Source: Zanthoxylum bungeanum
Taxonomy: Eukaryota; Streptophyta; Magnoliopsida; Sapindales; Rutaceae
NCBI GenBank assembly: GCA_019454045.1
Contig: SKCR01026758.1
Span: 1-64,000 of the forward strand
Reading direction: 5' to 3'
Length of the DNA: 64,000 nt
Below the pieces are notes generated by a model. The model searched no databases and had not been told where the DNA came from. It saw only the letters and a program-made list of their open reading frames with translations. The translations under genes were made by a program, and so were the position numbers. Position 1 is the first letter of the stretch; each line of letters opens with the position of its first letter. Of the stretch, positions 22,602-34,690 are shown in pieces.

Positions 22602-22606
22602 GGCTA
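22602..22606. repeat. left target-site duplication of B3 (GGCTA)
   Basis: GGCTA directly before the B3 5' LTR (first bases TATTGGACAATT, a G-to-A change in TGTTGG). The same five bases follow the 3' LTR at 36690-36694. Confidence 0.8.
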
Positions 22607-24441
22607 TATTGGACAATTATGACCCATAGCGTCACTATTTGTACAGATCATGGTGTTGTTGTACAAATTAACTATGTGACAAAGGAGATTGCACTCTTAT
22701 CATTTGTGATTAGATCACCTAGATGTATAAATGATGAGAGGTCCTTATGATTTGTTCCTGGACCGAGAATGATATGAGATAGTATCAGTCCACGAAGGAT
22801 AAATCATTAAATATCCCTAGTCAGAGTATTATCGAGATTGGACATCGATTAATACGTAAAAGACTAGTATTGCACTTGTGCGCGTTGTGAGGGCACAATG
22901 GCATAGTTCTCATATATTTGGGTATAGGATACTCATGCAAGTGTAATATAAGGTTGTGTTTCACCGATGGTACGGGAAACAGCTTCGCTCTGGATAGACC
23001 CCCTCGGAATTCCATTGGTAGTATGATTATGTGTCTATGGAAGTCCGAAATCAGGGTAGGTGTATTTGGTCTTAACCTGAGACTTGCACCGCTAATACTT
23101 GCGACAATCAATATACTTTGGTTGAGGTCTTCCAGGGCTTTAACTGGTTCTCTTAAATGCTACAGCTATCGGGATAAAATGATAAGGTCAGGTTTATCCG
23201 ATTATAGAGACTAGTCACCAGACATCCGACATGTGCGTCGTACGGGGCAGACACAATTCCAGCCCTAGGCCTAGCATGTGATCATTTGATACTGGACAGA
23301 AATACGCAATACTACGTATACTATGCCTGGTATAGATCCTTTATTCCTGTAAGGATGTTTCCGGAGAATTGGGAAGGCATGGCGCTTTGCTAGAGGCCAA
23401 CCTTGTCTTGTAAATCGGTATAAACGTAGTACGAGGTACTTACGTGTTCGGATAGTTCGACGACCGAATTTACTGCCAACATATCCGGGGATCTCATGGG
23501 TCGCTTCCCAAAGATTCACTGATGACGTATGACTCGCACTCTAAATTAATCTGGGATTAATTACAGAGATATTTTATATGGGATAAAATATCATTAAAAG
23601 AGAGATAACGATTAATTTGGAATTAATCGAGAAATTAATATATTTGATATATTAAACGAAATTAGATTTCGATGCGGAATTAAAATTAGATTTTAATTCG
23701 GGCGAACGAATTAATTTAGAATTAATTCGTTAGCGACGTGAATAGTGATTATGCTAGGCGTAATCATTTAATTACGACGCAACGGAAAATTCATTAATTT
23801 GGAATTAGCGAATCCGAGCCCGAGATTATTTGCGAGCGCATTCGCATTTCGAATTTGAGTGCGGCATGTCAAATCAAGCGTCAAATCGCTAGTTGCATCA
23901 AGCGTCAAATCACAAGTCACTTTGAGTGATGTGAGTGGTTGGGGCTTTAATGGTTTGACTTTTAATAGCCAAATTCAAGTGAAATTCATTTGAAATTCAA
24001 ATCTGTGTATATAATACACGAATTTGACAAACCAAAAACAACTCTCTCTTCTCTCTTTCTCTCCTATCCTCACGCCCAAGAGGCCAAAAACTACTCACTG
24101 TTTTCTTCAAAATGTCGAGCATTAGGGAAGCCAAGAGTGTGATTTTGTGGCAAAATCACAAGTGCTAGCACACTTACGAGACATGCGAAGTTGATAGGGA
24201 AGTCCAACCATGAGCCGGGAACCATTCGACAAAGCTTGGAGCTTGACGAAGGACCAAAATGGAGGCCAAACCAGTGAGCACACACAGCCCACTGTCGAAG
24301 CAGTGAAGAAGCAGAATCTGAAATTTTTGTTGCCTCCGCGTCGCTCATCCGATCGATGTGAGTATTCCGCAACTTCTTCTATTTGTATTCGCACTTGATT
24401 CATGCTTATTATTGATCTTGGGACCTTAATAGAAACCAACA
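22607..24441 (+). mobile_element. 5' LTR of B3 (1835 bp)
   Basis: It is shorter than its partner at 34691-36689 (1999 bp). The main difference is a loss of about 110 bases at 23140-23155, between two copies of GGTTCT that are both still present in the 3' LTR. A smaller loss near 23550 removes one of two TTAATCTGGGATTAATT units. A TATA box (TGTATATAATAC) at 24006-24017 precedes a CT-rich stretch where transcription may start. It ends AAACCAACA. Confidence 0.9.
23546..23822 (+). repeat. three-base-loop hairpin string in the B3 5' LTR
   Basis: Corresponds to 14497-14806. It includes GATTAATT-TGG-AATTAATC, CGAAAT-TAG-ATTTCG, GAATTAAAAT with ATTTTAATTC around TAG, and CGAATTAATT with AATTAATTCG around TAG; this last is a perfect stem where B1 has a G-T pair. 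The 3' LTR repeats the string at about 35727-36030, and B4 carries it reversed at about 48180-48460. Confidence 0.78.
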
Positions 24442-24442
24442 A

Positions 24443-26835
24443 TGGCATCTAGAGCAAGGTTTGAGCATGAAAAAGTTTAGGGTTAAAATTTGGGTAAATT
24501 GATTTTGAGCATGAATTTGTGAAATTGGATGAATGAATATGCTTAAATGTGTTTGAATTGAAGTTTGATTGGATCAATTTCAAGAAAATTCGATTGGATC
24601 ATTTTTCCCCAAATTGTTGAGGCTTGGCCCAAACTTTAGAGCCCTAATTGTCTTGGGATTTTTGATTTTTGATCATTGGATGTGTTGGAAATCATTTGGG
24701 AATATGATTTAATGTCGATTGTGGAATTAATTGGATTGAAACCGAATTGGATGATTAAATCCCCAAATTGCCGAGACTTTGAGCATGTAATTATGGGTTT
24801 GATTTTAATCAAAATGTGTTGGACATGTGATGATGAAAATGAGCATGATTATTTAGGCTAATTGATGTTTTAGAAATGTTAATTGGATAATTAATTATGT
24901 AATACACTTTGGTTAATTAAATATGAAATATGAAATTTGGAATTTTTTGTGTTTAATTAATTGGGCCTTAAAATTGGATTTGGGCTTTTATAGTTGTTAT
25001 TGGGTTTATTGGGCTTTGTTGTACAAAGTTGGGTTTAGGCCAAATGGATTGGATCCAATTGGGCCCAAAACCGCATCCATAAAGCCCAAATGCGACTTAA
25101 TGGACCTTTAAAGTTTAATTGGGCCTAATGGGCCAAAATTGATTTCTGGGCTTATGGGGTTATTCCCGGATTGGATTTTGGTTATTCGGTTTGACCCGAG
25201 TTGACCAAAAGTCCACGCCTTAAGAAATTAATTAAAAGCACATTGGACTTTAATTAAATTGACGTTGGACGTTAATCGGGCTTTGAGACCCGTTGCGATT
25301 AAATTTGGAATTTAAGTCGTAAAAGGTTTATTAATAAAGTGTAATGTTTAATTTGGAATTAAATAAGCGAATTAGAATTAAATGCATATTGAATTGGATT
25401 TAATAATGTAGTTTAATTTAATTCGAGAATTCGTACTTTGAGTACTTATTCGCAAAACGAGTTTGACTCGAGCAAAATCAAATAGTTGTTTTAACATTGG
25501 ATGATCACTAATTATCAGATTAATTAATTTGATTAGATTGATTGATAACATGCTTGTGTGAATACATGGTTGCGATGCATGAATAATGTATATCATATGG
25601 ATATTAGATGGGTGGGACAATTTTAGAAATTATTGTAATAAATTTGATTTTTTAATTGGACCTGCGTGTGCAGCCTTATTACCTCTCATTTCTTTGTATT
25701 CTCTTCTCACCTATTCCCCCCCAATGTAAATGAGGTTTCTTTAGAAGTGTAGTGTAACGGGTAGAAGTAAATACATGTGCTAGCGGGAGAGAGAAAAAGG
25801 ATAGATTTGATCTAGGATCAATGTGTAAAGTATCCACCCGCATATCATTATTATTTTATTATACGCGCTTTATTATGTATTTAGAATGCATGTTTAAGGG
25901 TGTATGATGATGAGACCTTAACAAATATAATAAATTGGTTGCCAATTTGCACTCGAAAAACCCTCGCAAAATATTAAGCGTTTTTCCTTCCATTGAGTGA
26001 TTCTCACTCAAGATCCGAGACTGGCATTGGCATGTTAGACAAAGTCAAGGCCTTTGTCCGTCGAGGATGTGTTTGAATCACGAAGGCTTTATTCCATACT
26101 GGTGTCTTGTCCAAGTTGTGGTTTATTGGCCAAAGTCAAGATTACTTCTTGTCCATCGACATTGATTACGAAGCTTTCCATGGTCAATGGGTCGCGCTTG
26201 ACTGGGATCACTAAGTTTGTTGTGCCAAAGCCAAGGCTTAGTTGATTCAGAGGAAAAAGGTTAGGTAATACATTGGATGTATTGGCATATATAATATATA
26301 TGTTTCGGACTTGGATGTCCCCCTACCGGATCTAGGAATTGGATTGGATCCAATCGATCTTAGAGATCTACCTAGTTAATTATCATACAATTTGTTGTCC
26401 AAAGTCAAGATTGTGTGATATTTAACGGGGTCCTAGCCCACTAGGAAATGCGGTTTCCCGAGTACTCGACAGAGGGTTAGAGGCTCGCCGAAAAATAGTG
26501 GGAGGCAAGAATTGAATTTGCAATACGCGTTCAATTACTCGCCATACGCGCTCAAAAAAATATCAATTCGTCAAAGAAATTAAATGTTAGTTGGACTAAT
26601 ATTTAAATTGTTGTTTTAATAAATAGTTGGACTATATATTCAAACTATTCATTTATTAGTTGATTTTATAATTGGATTATAGTATTCAATATAATTGATT
26701 TGAATCTATTAAATTATAGTTGATTAAATAGTTGGACTATTGTAATCATTATAATAAATAGTACCTTAATCGTTGATTTAATAGTTGGACTATTAGAATC
26801 AAGAAATAATTGAAAGATTAACATTTAAAACATAA
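24443..26835 (+). other. degenerate primer site and long leader of B3
   Basis: The primer site reads TGGCATCTAGAGC, the Met site with one change and one inserted base. The following 2.4 kb matches the B1 leader (8143-10370) in order and content, with no gene. The hairpin string with TGG loops is at about 26587-26820, for example AATAGT-TGG-ACTATT twice and TATAAT-TGG-ATTATA. Confidence 0.75.
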
Positions 26836-27176
26836 TCCTAGGGAAAATTTATTTAAATGGTTTAATTTTCAAATTGGGAATTATTTCAGGATGGTCCTGG
26901 AAAATAATAAGTTATTTTATTTGATAAAATAACATATTATGCCTAAGCCCGGAGTTAGCAAACAGTAGAGCATAATCTTTGGAAGATTATGCAATGATAA
27001 CTTTAGTGCTTAATCTATTAAGCTTGCCGCAGTAGACTCCTTAATTTCTGAATCAGAACTAAGGATTAGATCCTTAAAGTATGATACTGAAATTGAAGGA
27101 TCTTCATAAATCTATAATTAGATTTTAGAAATATTAAATTGCAATTGATAACTCTTGGAGAGTTAATGACTATTCT
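26836..27176 (+). pseudogene. gag: B3 gag, part before the inserted LTR
   Basis: Homologous by eye to B1 10371-10700 and carrying the same AAGGATTAGATCCTTA and ACTCTTGGAGAGTTAATG stretches. It is broken at 27177 by the inserted LTR and resumes at 31616 after the duplicated ATTCT. Many stops. Confidence 0.75.
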
Positions 27177-30100
27177 TGTAACATCCCACCTAGGCCAGGA
27201 TGCTACCGGCAGGAGACAGGCTAAACCCATCTCCATAAGCCTCTGGATCGAACGAAATTTCGGCATGATGTATTCGTAACATCATGCAACCTGGCCTGTA
27301 GCCATCATCCATACAACAACAAGAACACAATAATCTCGGCCTCAGGCCGGTAACTCAACATCAATGCATTACTCAACAAGGCCTCAGGCCTGAACTCAAA
27401 GAACAAATGCAAATACCTGGCTTCCGGCCAGAACTCAAATAAAACTATACTATAACATAACTATTACATAACTCATACAAATGAAATACAAAGCAAATAC
27501 AAAGACAAGGGCCAGGAGGACCCATAACTTGACCCAGGACTCGGGACTCTCTGTTGACTGCAAATTGGGGCGATCCACTGTCTTCAAAGTCTTCACCAAA
27601 CTTCTGCTACTGACCTGCAAAACTACAACTGAAATGGTGTGAGTCATAATGACTCAGTAAGTAATCATACTTATAACTACAACATAATCAAACCATAACT
27701 TTTATTTTTGTTTCATTAAGTTTCTTAACCTATCTTTTACTGTAATCATGCAATTACATTTCCCTTCTTAATTCTCAAACTGTATACATCTCTCATATAA
27801 GATTACATAGTTAACATGTTAATCAATGCGTACTATTTAAATTCTGCTTAACTCCTTTATTTCTCAGATGTCTGAAGTATCACCAATTCAGCTCTCTCTA
27901 TGCTATTACTTATCACATTCTTTTATTACTTACATACTGTCTAAGATTAAATCACTCACTTACATCTATTCATCATGTCATGTTATAAATCTTACACACT
28001 TACTTGAATTTATAATGTTCAATCATGCATATACGAAACCAAACCTCATACGTTGACTAACTAATTTCCGAACTCATAAGTCTTAATTCTATAACACATG
28101 TATAACGTGCTCATAGTACATAACATATATTCATTATAAGTCATAAACCTCTTATGCATACATATGTACCAACATATATCCTTAAGTAGCGTTATATTCA
28201 TTTATCTTAACTATAAAGTTCAAACCCATTATCAGTGATCATGCTACTATGCACTTGTACTCTACAAATGTTACTTCAATATGAATATGCTACACACATA
28301 ATCTCATCATATATGCCTTCGATGCAAAACATGTCATGCTTTTATGAACTATTATTTTAAAATCTCTTTTGAAATACTTTCATGTGATTGTACTAGTGCT
28401 ATAATGCAATATCATCGACTATATGCATCTCAGATAAATTACTAGAATATATAATTTATATGCAATAATTGCAAATCATACTTTACTTCAACATGTTATG
28501 TCTTCAGAAGATACTTTTTGAAAACTCTTTCCGAAAAACTATTATCTGAAAGTCTATTTGCTGAAAACTTTATTCTACTTTCTCTTTCTGGAAAAGCTCT
28601 TTCCGAAAACTGTATCTGAAACTGAAAACTGAAATCTGAAAAACTGTTTCTGAAAAATCATGTACTAAAATCTGGTTTCTGAAATCTAGGCACTGAAAAT
28701 TTGAAAACTGTGTACTGGAAATCTGAAAACTGAAAACTGCTCTGCACCCAGGACCATCACTCAACTGGGTGTACTCGATGCCCATGACCATCACTCAACT
28801 GGGCATCTCTAGAACTGGTGGTACCCTACGTCCAGGACCAATACTCAACTGGCAACGTAGAGATCTACACCCAGGACCATAACTCAACGGCAGTGTAGCC
28901 ACCAAGCTCTGAAATCAGGATTTCGGGACCCTGTAGCCCCTAGTCCTGCTCGAGGATCTGAGAGCGTCCCCTCAGTCCTCCACATGTGCACATGCTACTA
29001 TATCCATCAATTCCAAAGTATCCTTCAATTCCGAACTATATCTCAAGTTACATATTGAGGTGAGTTTTTTACATCATGCCCCGAAAACCATAAAACCATA
29101 ATCTGTAACTCAAACTGTAATAACATTTTCTGAAATACGATTCTTTTCAAAGCATTTAAAATCATCCTTTAAAACATTTGAAATTGTTGAAAACATTGTT
29201 ATCGTTTGCTCAACTGCTGAAAACTTAAACACACACACACATGCACATGCATATATGCATTTCTCATGCTCCTCTCTACTCTAGCCATGATTCCATCCAT
29301 AATGATTTTACAAACTATAAGCTCAAATATCAACAGAATGCTTGCTCAAACTAAAACATGCTAAATTTATCTTACATTCATACATATCTATATTTATCTA
29401 TACATGCACACATTCAAACCATCATAACTTAGCTTACCTCTATAACTTACCTTGCTGGTGGCTCACAACAATATAATGTATAATTTACATTCATACACAC
29501 AATCGATCATTATAAACGAATGTATGATTTAAAGTATAAAAGTTTACTTATTCATTCATTTCCATTACTCTCTAATCATTTATAACCATACTAGAACATC
29601 TATCTCAACAATAGGCCCATTTAGGCATTTTCTAAAATTATTGGTTATGCTAAATCAAATACATACAAACAATTTATTTATATACTTACTTATTTCTCCA
29701 TGTAACCTACATATTCTTGCTTATACGTGTATACACTCGTATTCTTGTTCTAGTATCGTTCTACATACACTGAACATATACTGTTACTTTTCATAATTGT
29801 CATTTTCTAAACTTTAGTCCCATTCCTTAGGGTGTAGTTTTCTACAACCCCCAAACCCAAGTCTAATTAAATTATATTCATGATATTATCCATATGCTCT
29901 TATCTAAATATACATACTAGTTTATACCTACATATACATCTCTATACTTCTATGTGCTCATGCTTATCTCTACTCTTATATATACTTGTAACTGCTTGTT
30001 TTCATCTACATGTGTATATATAGATACACCTACTACTTTCTTTTACACTCATCTTTATATATGCAGGTTTCATACATATAACTATATACGACTTTGTTAT

Positions 30101-31610
30101 ATTACTAATTTCGAGCAACATTAGATTTCTTAAGTATTCGCAGTATGAGTTACTTACCTGGCTAGGCGAACTCCCGCGATCCGGGTCCGATCTGTCAACA
30201 AGTAATAACACAAGGTTAGTACCGCTATTTGCGGAACTTCCAACTCATCTATAATAACTACGGGCTCCCCCGGAACACCTGAATCATCTCCGATAATACG
30301 GTACAAACTTCATTACTCTAATACATATCTTTCTATACTATTCCAACTAGCTGGGTAACCTAAAATCTCATTTTACGCGTTTGCGGCAAATCTTGCGGAA
30401 AAGTTTCCGCAAACGCTACGGAAGGGTCTCGAACCCTCTGAACTACCTCGGAATTGCTCAATTACCCTCGCAATACATTATTTATACCTTAACCATGATT
30501 ACGGTCGTCCAAGCTCAGTCGCGCGAGAAACTCCGTTTTACCGAAAACTCACTAATTCTACCGGATCGATCAAATCTAATCTGTTTCTCCCCGGATTCTA
30601 CCATATTTATCTTTTTAACATATTTAATCATATCCAATTCATATTAAAGCAATTCCCTAAACTACGAAACTACCGGAAACATCCGAATATAAATCGATTC
30701 ACTTTGAAATATCAAATTCTAAACGGAGAGTCGTACCGAAATTCCGAGGCCATATTCAGACTCCTCTTGGCCATACGAACGCGCTGGTGTCGACAGAATT
30801 CCGATCGGAGCTACTGTTCATCGTGGGTTTACTGTTCACCACAGCTTTCTTCCTCGTTTCGCGTGCAATCGGCCGTTGTTCGGTGAAATCAACCTTGTAC
30901 ACTCGTAGTACTCGTCGAGGGCTTCGATTTGGTAGGTGGCTAGGGCCATGAAATGAACTGACGAGCCGGGATCGACAAACCCATCACACGCCTCTAACTT
31001 CCCTCGCCGTTGCCATTGTCGGCGTCATCACGGCTATCGCCTGCCGTCATCATGTTCGCCACTGCTGGGTGGTCGGTTCTGCACCGGTGCGCCGGCCTGA
31101 GGTGGCCGGAGTTGCCGCCAGCGTGCACTTCTCCTCCAATATGCGTGAGGGTGCGAGTGAGGGAGATGAAGAAGGTTTGGCCATTTTGCAATTTATCAAA
31201 ACTATAAGGCTTTAAATACTACCTGGAAAATATCATTTTACACATCAGCCCCTATTCTGGAACCTTCTGGAATATCGAAATTTTGGTGCCCTTCTGGTGC
31301 GATTCTCGAAACGTGTTCAACATGAAAGTTGTTCGTCTCGGAAAAACGAGTCTGATGGTCTAAAAATCAGCTCGATCAGAGTTCGGTTGCTCTCTCCATG
31401 ACCAAAACCGAAAACTTTACGCATTTTACGAAAATCGCGTAACTGACTTTTGATCCTCTGCGTTTTCCGACGCGACGAAAATTCATAAAATAATATTCCA
31501 ACTCATATTGCATCGCTCAAACTATTTCTTTTTCATTATTATCATGATCCGAGACTAAAACAGCCGTCCGGGAATTTTCTAGAACGGTCCCAAAAATCTG
31601 GGATGTTACA
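27177..31610 (-). mobile_element. solo LTR of a gypsy-type element, 4434 bp, with ATTCT target duplication
   Basis: Ends are TGTAACATCCCA and TGGGATGTTACA, a 12-bp terminal inverted repeat with TG...CA. ATTCT lies on both sides (27172-27176 and 31611-31615). No coding frame of note exists, and neither primer site nor purine tract, so this is an LTR left by LTR-LTR recombination. Orientation is inferred as minus: the CTCACCTCAATATGTAACTT motif (near 29045-29065, reversed) and the hairpin block match the plus-oriented LTRs at 51590-52796 and 53911-56539. A TATA-like box lies near 31205-31220 on the minus strand. Such a long LTR suits a Tekay/Del or Ogre-type Ty3 element; I cannot decide which. 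Confidence 0.82.
28744..28898 (-). repeat. four hairpins with a constant 13-base loop
   Basis: Plus-strand reading: CACCCAG/CTGGGTG (28745-28771), GATGCCCA/TGGGCATC (28777-28807), CTACGT-CCAG/CTGG-CA-ACGTAG (28826-28860) and CTACACCC/GG-CA-GTGTAG (28865-28898). All enclose GACCATCACTCAA or a one-base variant. The stems differ completely and pair within each unit. Confidence 0.8.
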
Positions 31611-34600
31611 ATTCTCAAGGAGATAAAGTCAAAGTTTGCAATAGGCAAGTAGCGCAAGACGCACCTTACTTCGATATTCTAGAAACCTGAGGCTTGGCCA
31701 AAGGCTTCTGGAGTGTTGAAAAGGGAAAAGGCAAAATCATTATAATCTTCTAGGAAGATAAATGACATATCCCAAAATGTCTGCCTAAATGTGGCAAACA
31801 GGATCGCGAAAGCGTGACGCCGTTTGGACAAAGCAGACATGAAGGAATTGAAGACGAGCAAGGCTCTGACTTCAAATGTGTTTGTCATATTATGTTCACT
31901 ACTAGTATTAAAATTGGATTTTAGATACTTAGTGTGGTACATAAATAGATATTGATGTTCAGAATCTGTTTTGAACAAGATACTAACTTTAATCGAGATC
32001 AATCTGCGATTTGGAAACGGGATGAAAGTCGTTGTTTTAACCGTAGATACCTAAGTTTAGGAACTACCTTCGGGTGTGTACTTAAATTAGGGAACTGTTA
32101 TAATGTAACTAGTCTGACTAGAAACATTATCTTTATATCAGTGTTTAACCCGATGCGGGTGAACCTTTATATTCTAGAACAGTAAAGTATTTTATTATAT
32201 AAAGATGATATTGAGATAAACAAATTAGATGTGAATAACAGAGTTTATATTTTGAATATAAATAAATCTCAAATATATAACATGACAAACAAATAGCTCG
32301 AACAGATTTGAGCAGAAGAAACTCAATTGTGGTATTGTTGTCTGGGACACAATCAAACAAGACTCGTGTATCCACACTTTCGAAGAGTGGATACTAGGAC
32401 AAATTTGATTCCATTCAAATAAAGTCTACGAATCTAGTTTATTGGGCAAAGTGCCTAAAATACTATTTACTTGGTAAAAGTGTAAATGCCACCGATCTGT
32501 TAGCCCTAGTTCATAGTGAAGCAAGTTGGCCCATGTCTAGCTAGGCTAGAGGTGGATATGAATATTTCGTGACCTATACGGATGTGGCATCGCGTTATGG
32601 TTATGTGTTTCTTTTGAAGAACACAAATCGGAAACTTTTAAAGTTTCGACACGAAATAGACAAACAGATCAGATATAGTATTATACCGTCACGGTAAGAT
32701 CGTAATGGAAAATACTTAAGCAATAAGTTTCTAATATACTTGAATGAGTATAGTATTCTTTCAATGAGGACTCCTCCCGGAACACGTCAAAGTGACGGTG
32801 TGTCCGAACTGAGTAACCGAATTTTGTTGGACATGACAAGGTTAATCATGAGTCTCTCTGAGCTACCATTTCCTTCATCGCATAAGCTTTAAACAGTGCA
32901 GAACTTATTTAGAATAAGGTTCCATAATAATCTGTTTAACAGATTCCATATTTGATATGAAAGGGAAAGAAACCGGGTTTCACATTCCTGATAATTTGGG
33001 TATGCTAGGCATATGTTTGGATGATACCAAACTAAAACCCAAATTGGATAAGTGCCGAAATGTAGGTTATCCTAGGGATACCAAAGTATTGTACTTATAC
33101 AACTCACGAGAGAACAATTAGATTGTAGCTCACCATGCGGTTTTCCTAAGAGGAATACTGATATGCAGTGGTAAGTGGGAGGATAGTAAAACTCGATGAA
33201 AATCAGAGTAATACTATTCCAAGCACCGAATCTTAATGGAATATAATAGTTCATCAAGGATGAAACTATACCATTAATCTTCAAATACACAAGAACCACG
33301 TATGTCAGAGAGAGTCAGAAAACAACCTGGGGTATGAGTTTCTGATCTCACTTCATAAAGATGTCTATCTTATTAAGGTATACCAACTGACTACGTATGA
33401 GGAAGTGATACAAGGTATCGACTCCCTATTATGACAAAGTGTCATGATATCCGAAATGGATTGCATGTATATCAACTATGTTTGGATACTAGTTTATGTA
33501 CCACAAGGCATTGTGCCTATTGGTACTTATAAGTCTTCAAGGAAGACATACATGGATGGCAACATACCAACGTATAAAGCTAGGCTTTTAGCGGAAAGGT
33601 ATCGTTATCAACATTGTGTTGATTACGATTCAACCTTTTACATGTTGCCACGGTAAATCCATTTGGATAATGCTTGCTAAAGCTGCATGTTTCATGTATG
33701 AAATATGACTGCTTAACGGGAAAATCGCTTTCCTGAAAAGGAAACCTTTCGGAGGATGTTTACAACATCCTGTCGGTTTTGTCGTACCATAACAAGCAAA
33801 CAAGGTTTGTAGGTTAATCGATCCATGTTTGGATTGAAGCAAGCATAGATTCTTGGAATTATCGTTTTGATGTGATCATAATGGTTTATGATTTAATTCA
33901 AAATGAAAAATATTCTTGTGTATATAAGAAGGTTAGTGGGAGCGCACTGACAATGGTTGTCCTATAAATAATGATACTATGTCATTTCTTGGAAATGATA
34001 TTCCCATAATAATAATCGGTGAAAGCTTGGATTTCGAGAAAACTCTCTGAGAAACCCGTACATTGAAAAATGTACTTGACCTGGTGTCTCATATGCTTTG
34101 AGCATATGGATTCACAAACAGGCCAATCCGAGTGATAGTCACTGGATTAATGTTAAGAACATCTGTTAGTATCTTAGAGATCTAAGGATGCTGTCTTAGT
34201 CTATGGAGAATTAGAACTTGAAGTGACTGGGATCACTGTAGCAAGTTTCCTAAACCGATAAAATGACTATAAGTCACAAACGGTACTATACATTTTGAAT
34301 AACGGTACAGTGAGCTGGAAATCTTCCAAGCAAGATAATGTTACCGTATAAACAACAAATGCGGGTTATTGCTGCAGTTGAGGCGGCAATAGAAGCTTTC
34401 TGGGTCAATAAACAAATCTAATTAGATTAGATATAATTCTGTTAGCAGCTAAGCTAGACGTCAGCACAGACTAAAGAATTAATGGTCTCATCAACGATCC
34501 AGATATATACTTCGATATTCATCTGATTCATTCGGATCATACATCGTGGCGATGTGATGATCGAATAAATCGCATCAGACGATAATCATGCAAATCCGCT

Positions 34601-34679
34601 GACGAAAGCATTTTCTCAGCAGTTTGAGCCAACCGTACATAGTTCGGGTGTGAGACACTCAAGTGACTGGCTATAGGCC
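31611..34679 (+). pseudogene. gag-pol: B3 gag remainder and pol, heavily decayed
   Basis: Order: gag end with a zinc-knuckle remnant near 31790-31820; protease; pre-integrase with the GGGCAAAGTGCCTAAAA motif; integrase with TAG at 32542-32544 shared with B1 and B2; RT with the YVDD box lost (ATAAATAATGATAC at about 33964-33977, like B1); and RNase H remnants up to the purine tract. Dozens of stops and small indels rule out function. Confidence 0.87.
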
Positions 34680-34690
34680 AAGTGGGAGAT
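34680..34690 (+). promoter_or_regulatory. polypurine tract of B3
   Basis: AAGTGGGAGAT directly before the 3' LTR start TGTTAGACAATT. Confidence 0.87.

Larger units (their letters stand above)
20105..22606 (-). mobile_element. Tat-type Ty3/gypsy LTR, left part (split by B3)
   Basis: Read on the minus strand, this continues the LTR that starts at 37445 and is interrupted by B3. Joining 36695-37445 to 22606-20105 across the GGCTA duplication gives about 3.2 kb. It has no long frame. It contains the tandem block at 20816-21652 and a primer-site-like motif at 20198-20207. Whether the LTR ends before that motif or near 20117 (CCAACA on the minus strand) is unclear. Confidence 0.6.

Noticed and set aside
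30994..31207. GC-richer patch with open frames on both strands near 31 kb
   Set aside because: It is part of the solo LTR transcribed leader, without homology to a known protein. Higher GC alone is not evidence of a gene.
27177..31610. DNA transposon, because of the 12-bp terminal inverted repeat
   Set aside because: Ends are TG...CA with a 5-bp duplication, no transposase, and homology to other LTRs with promoter-like signals. An LTR fits better.
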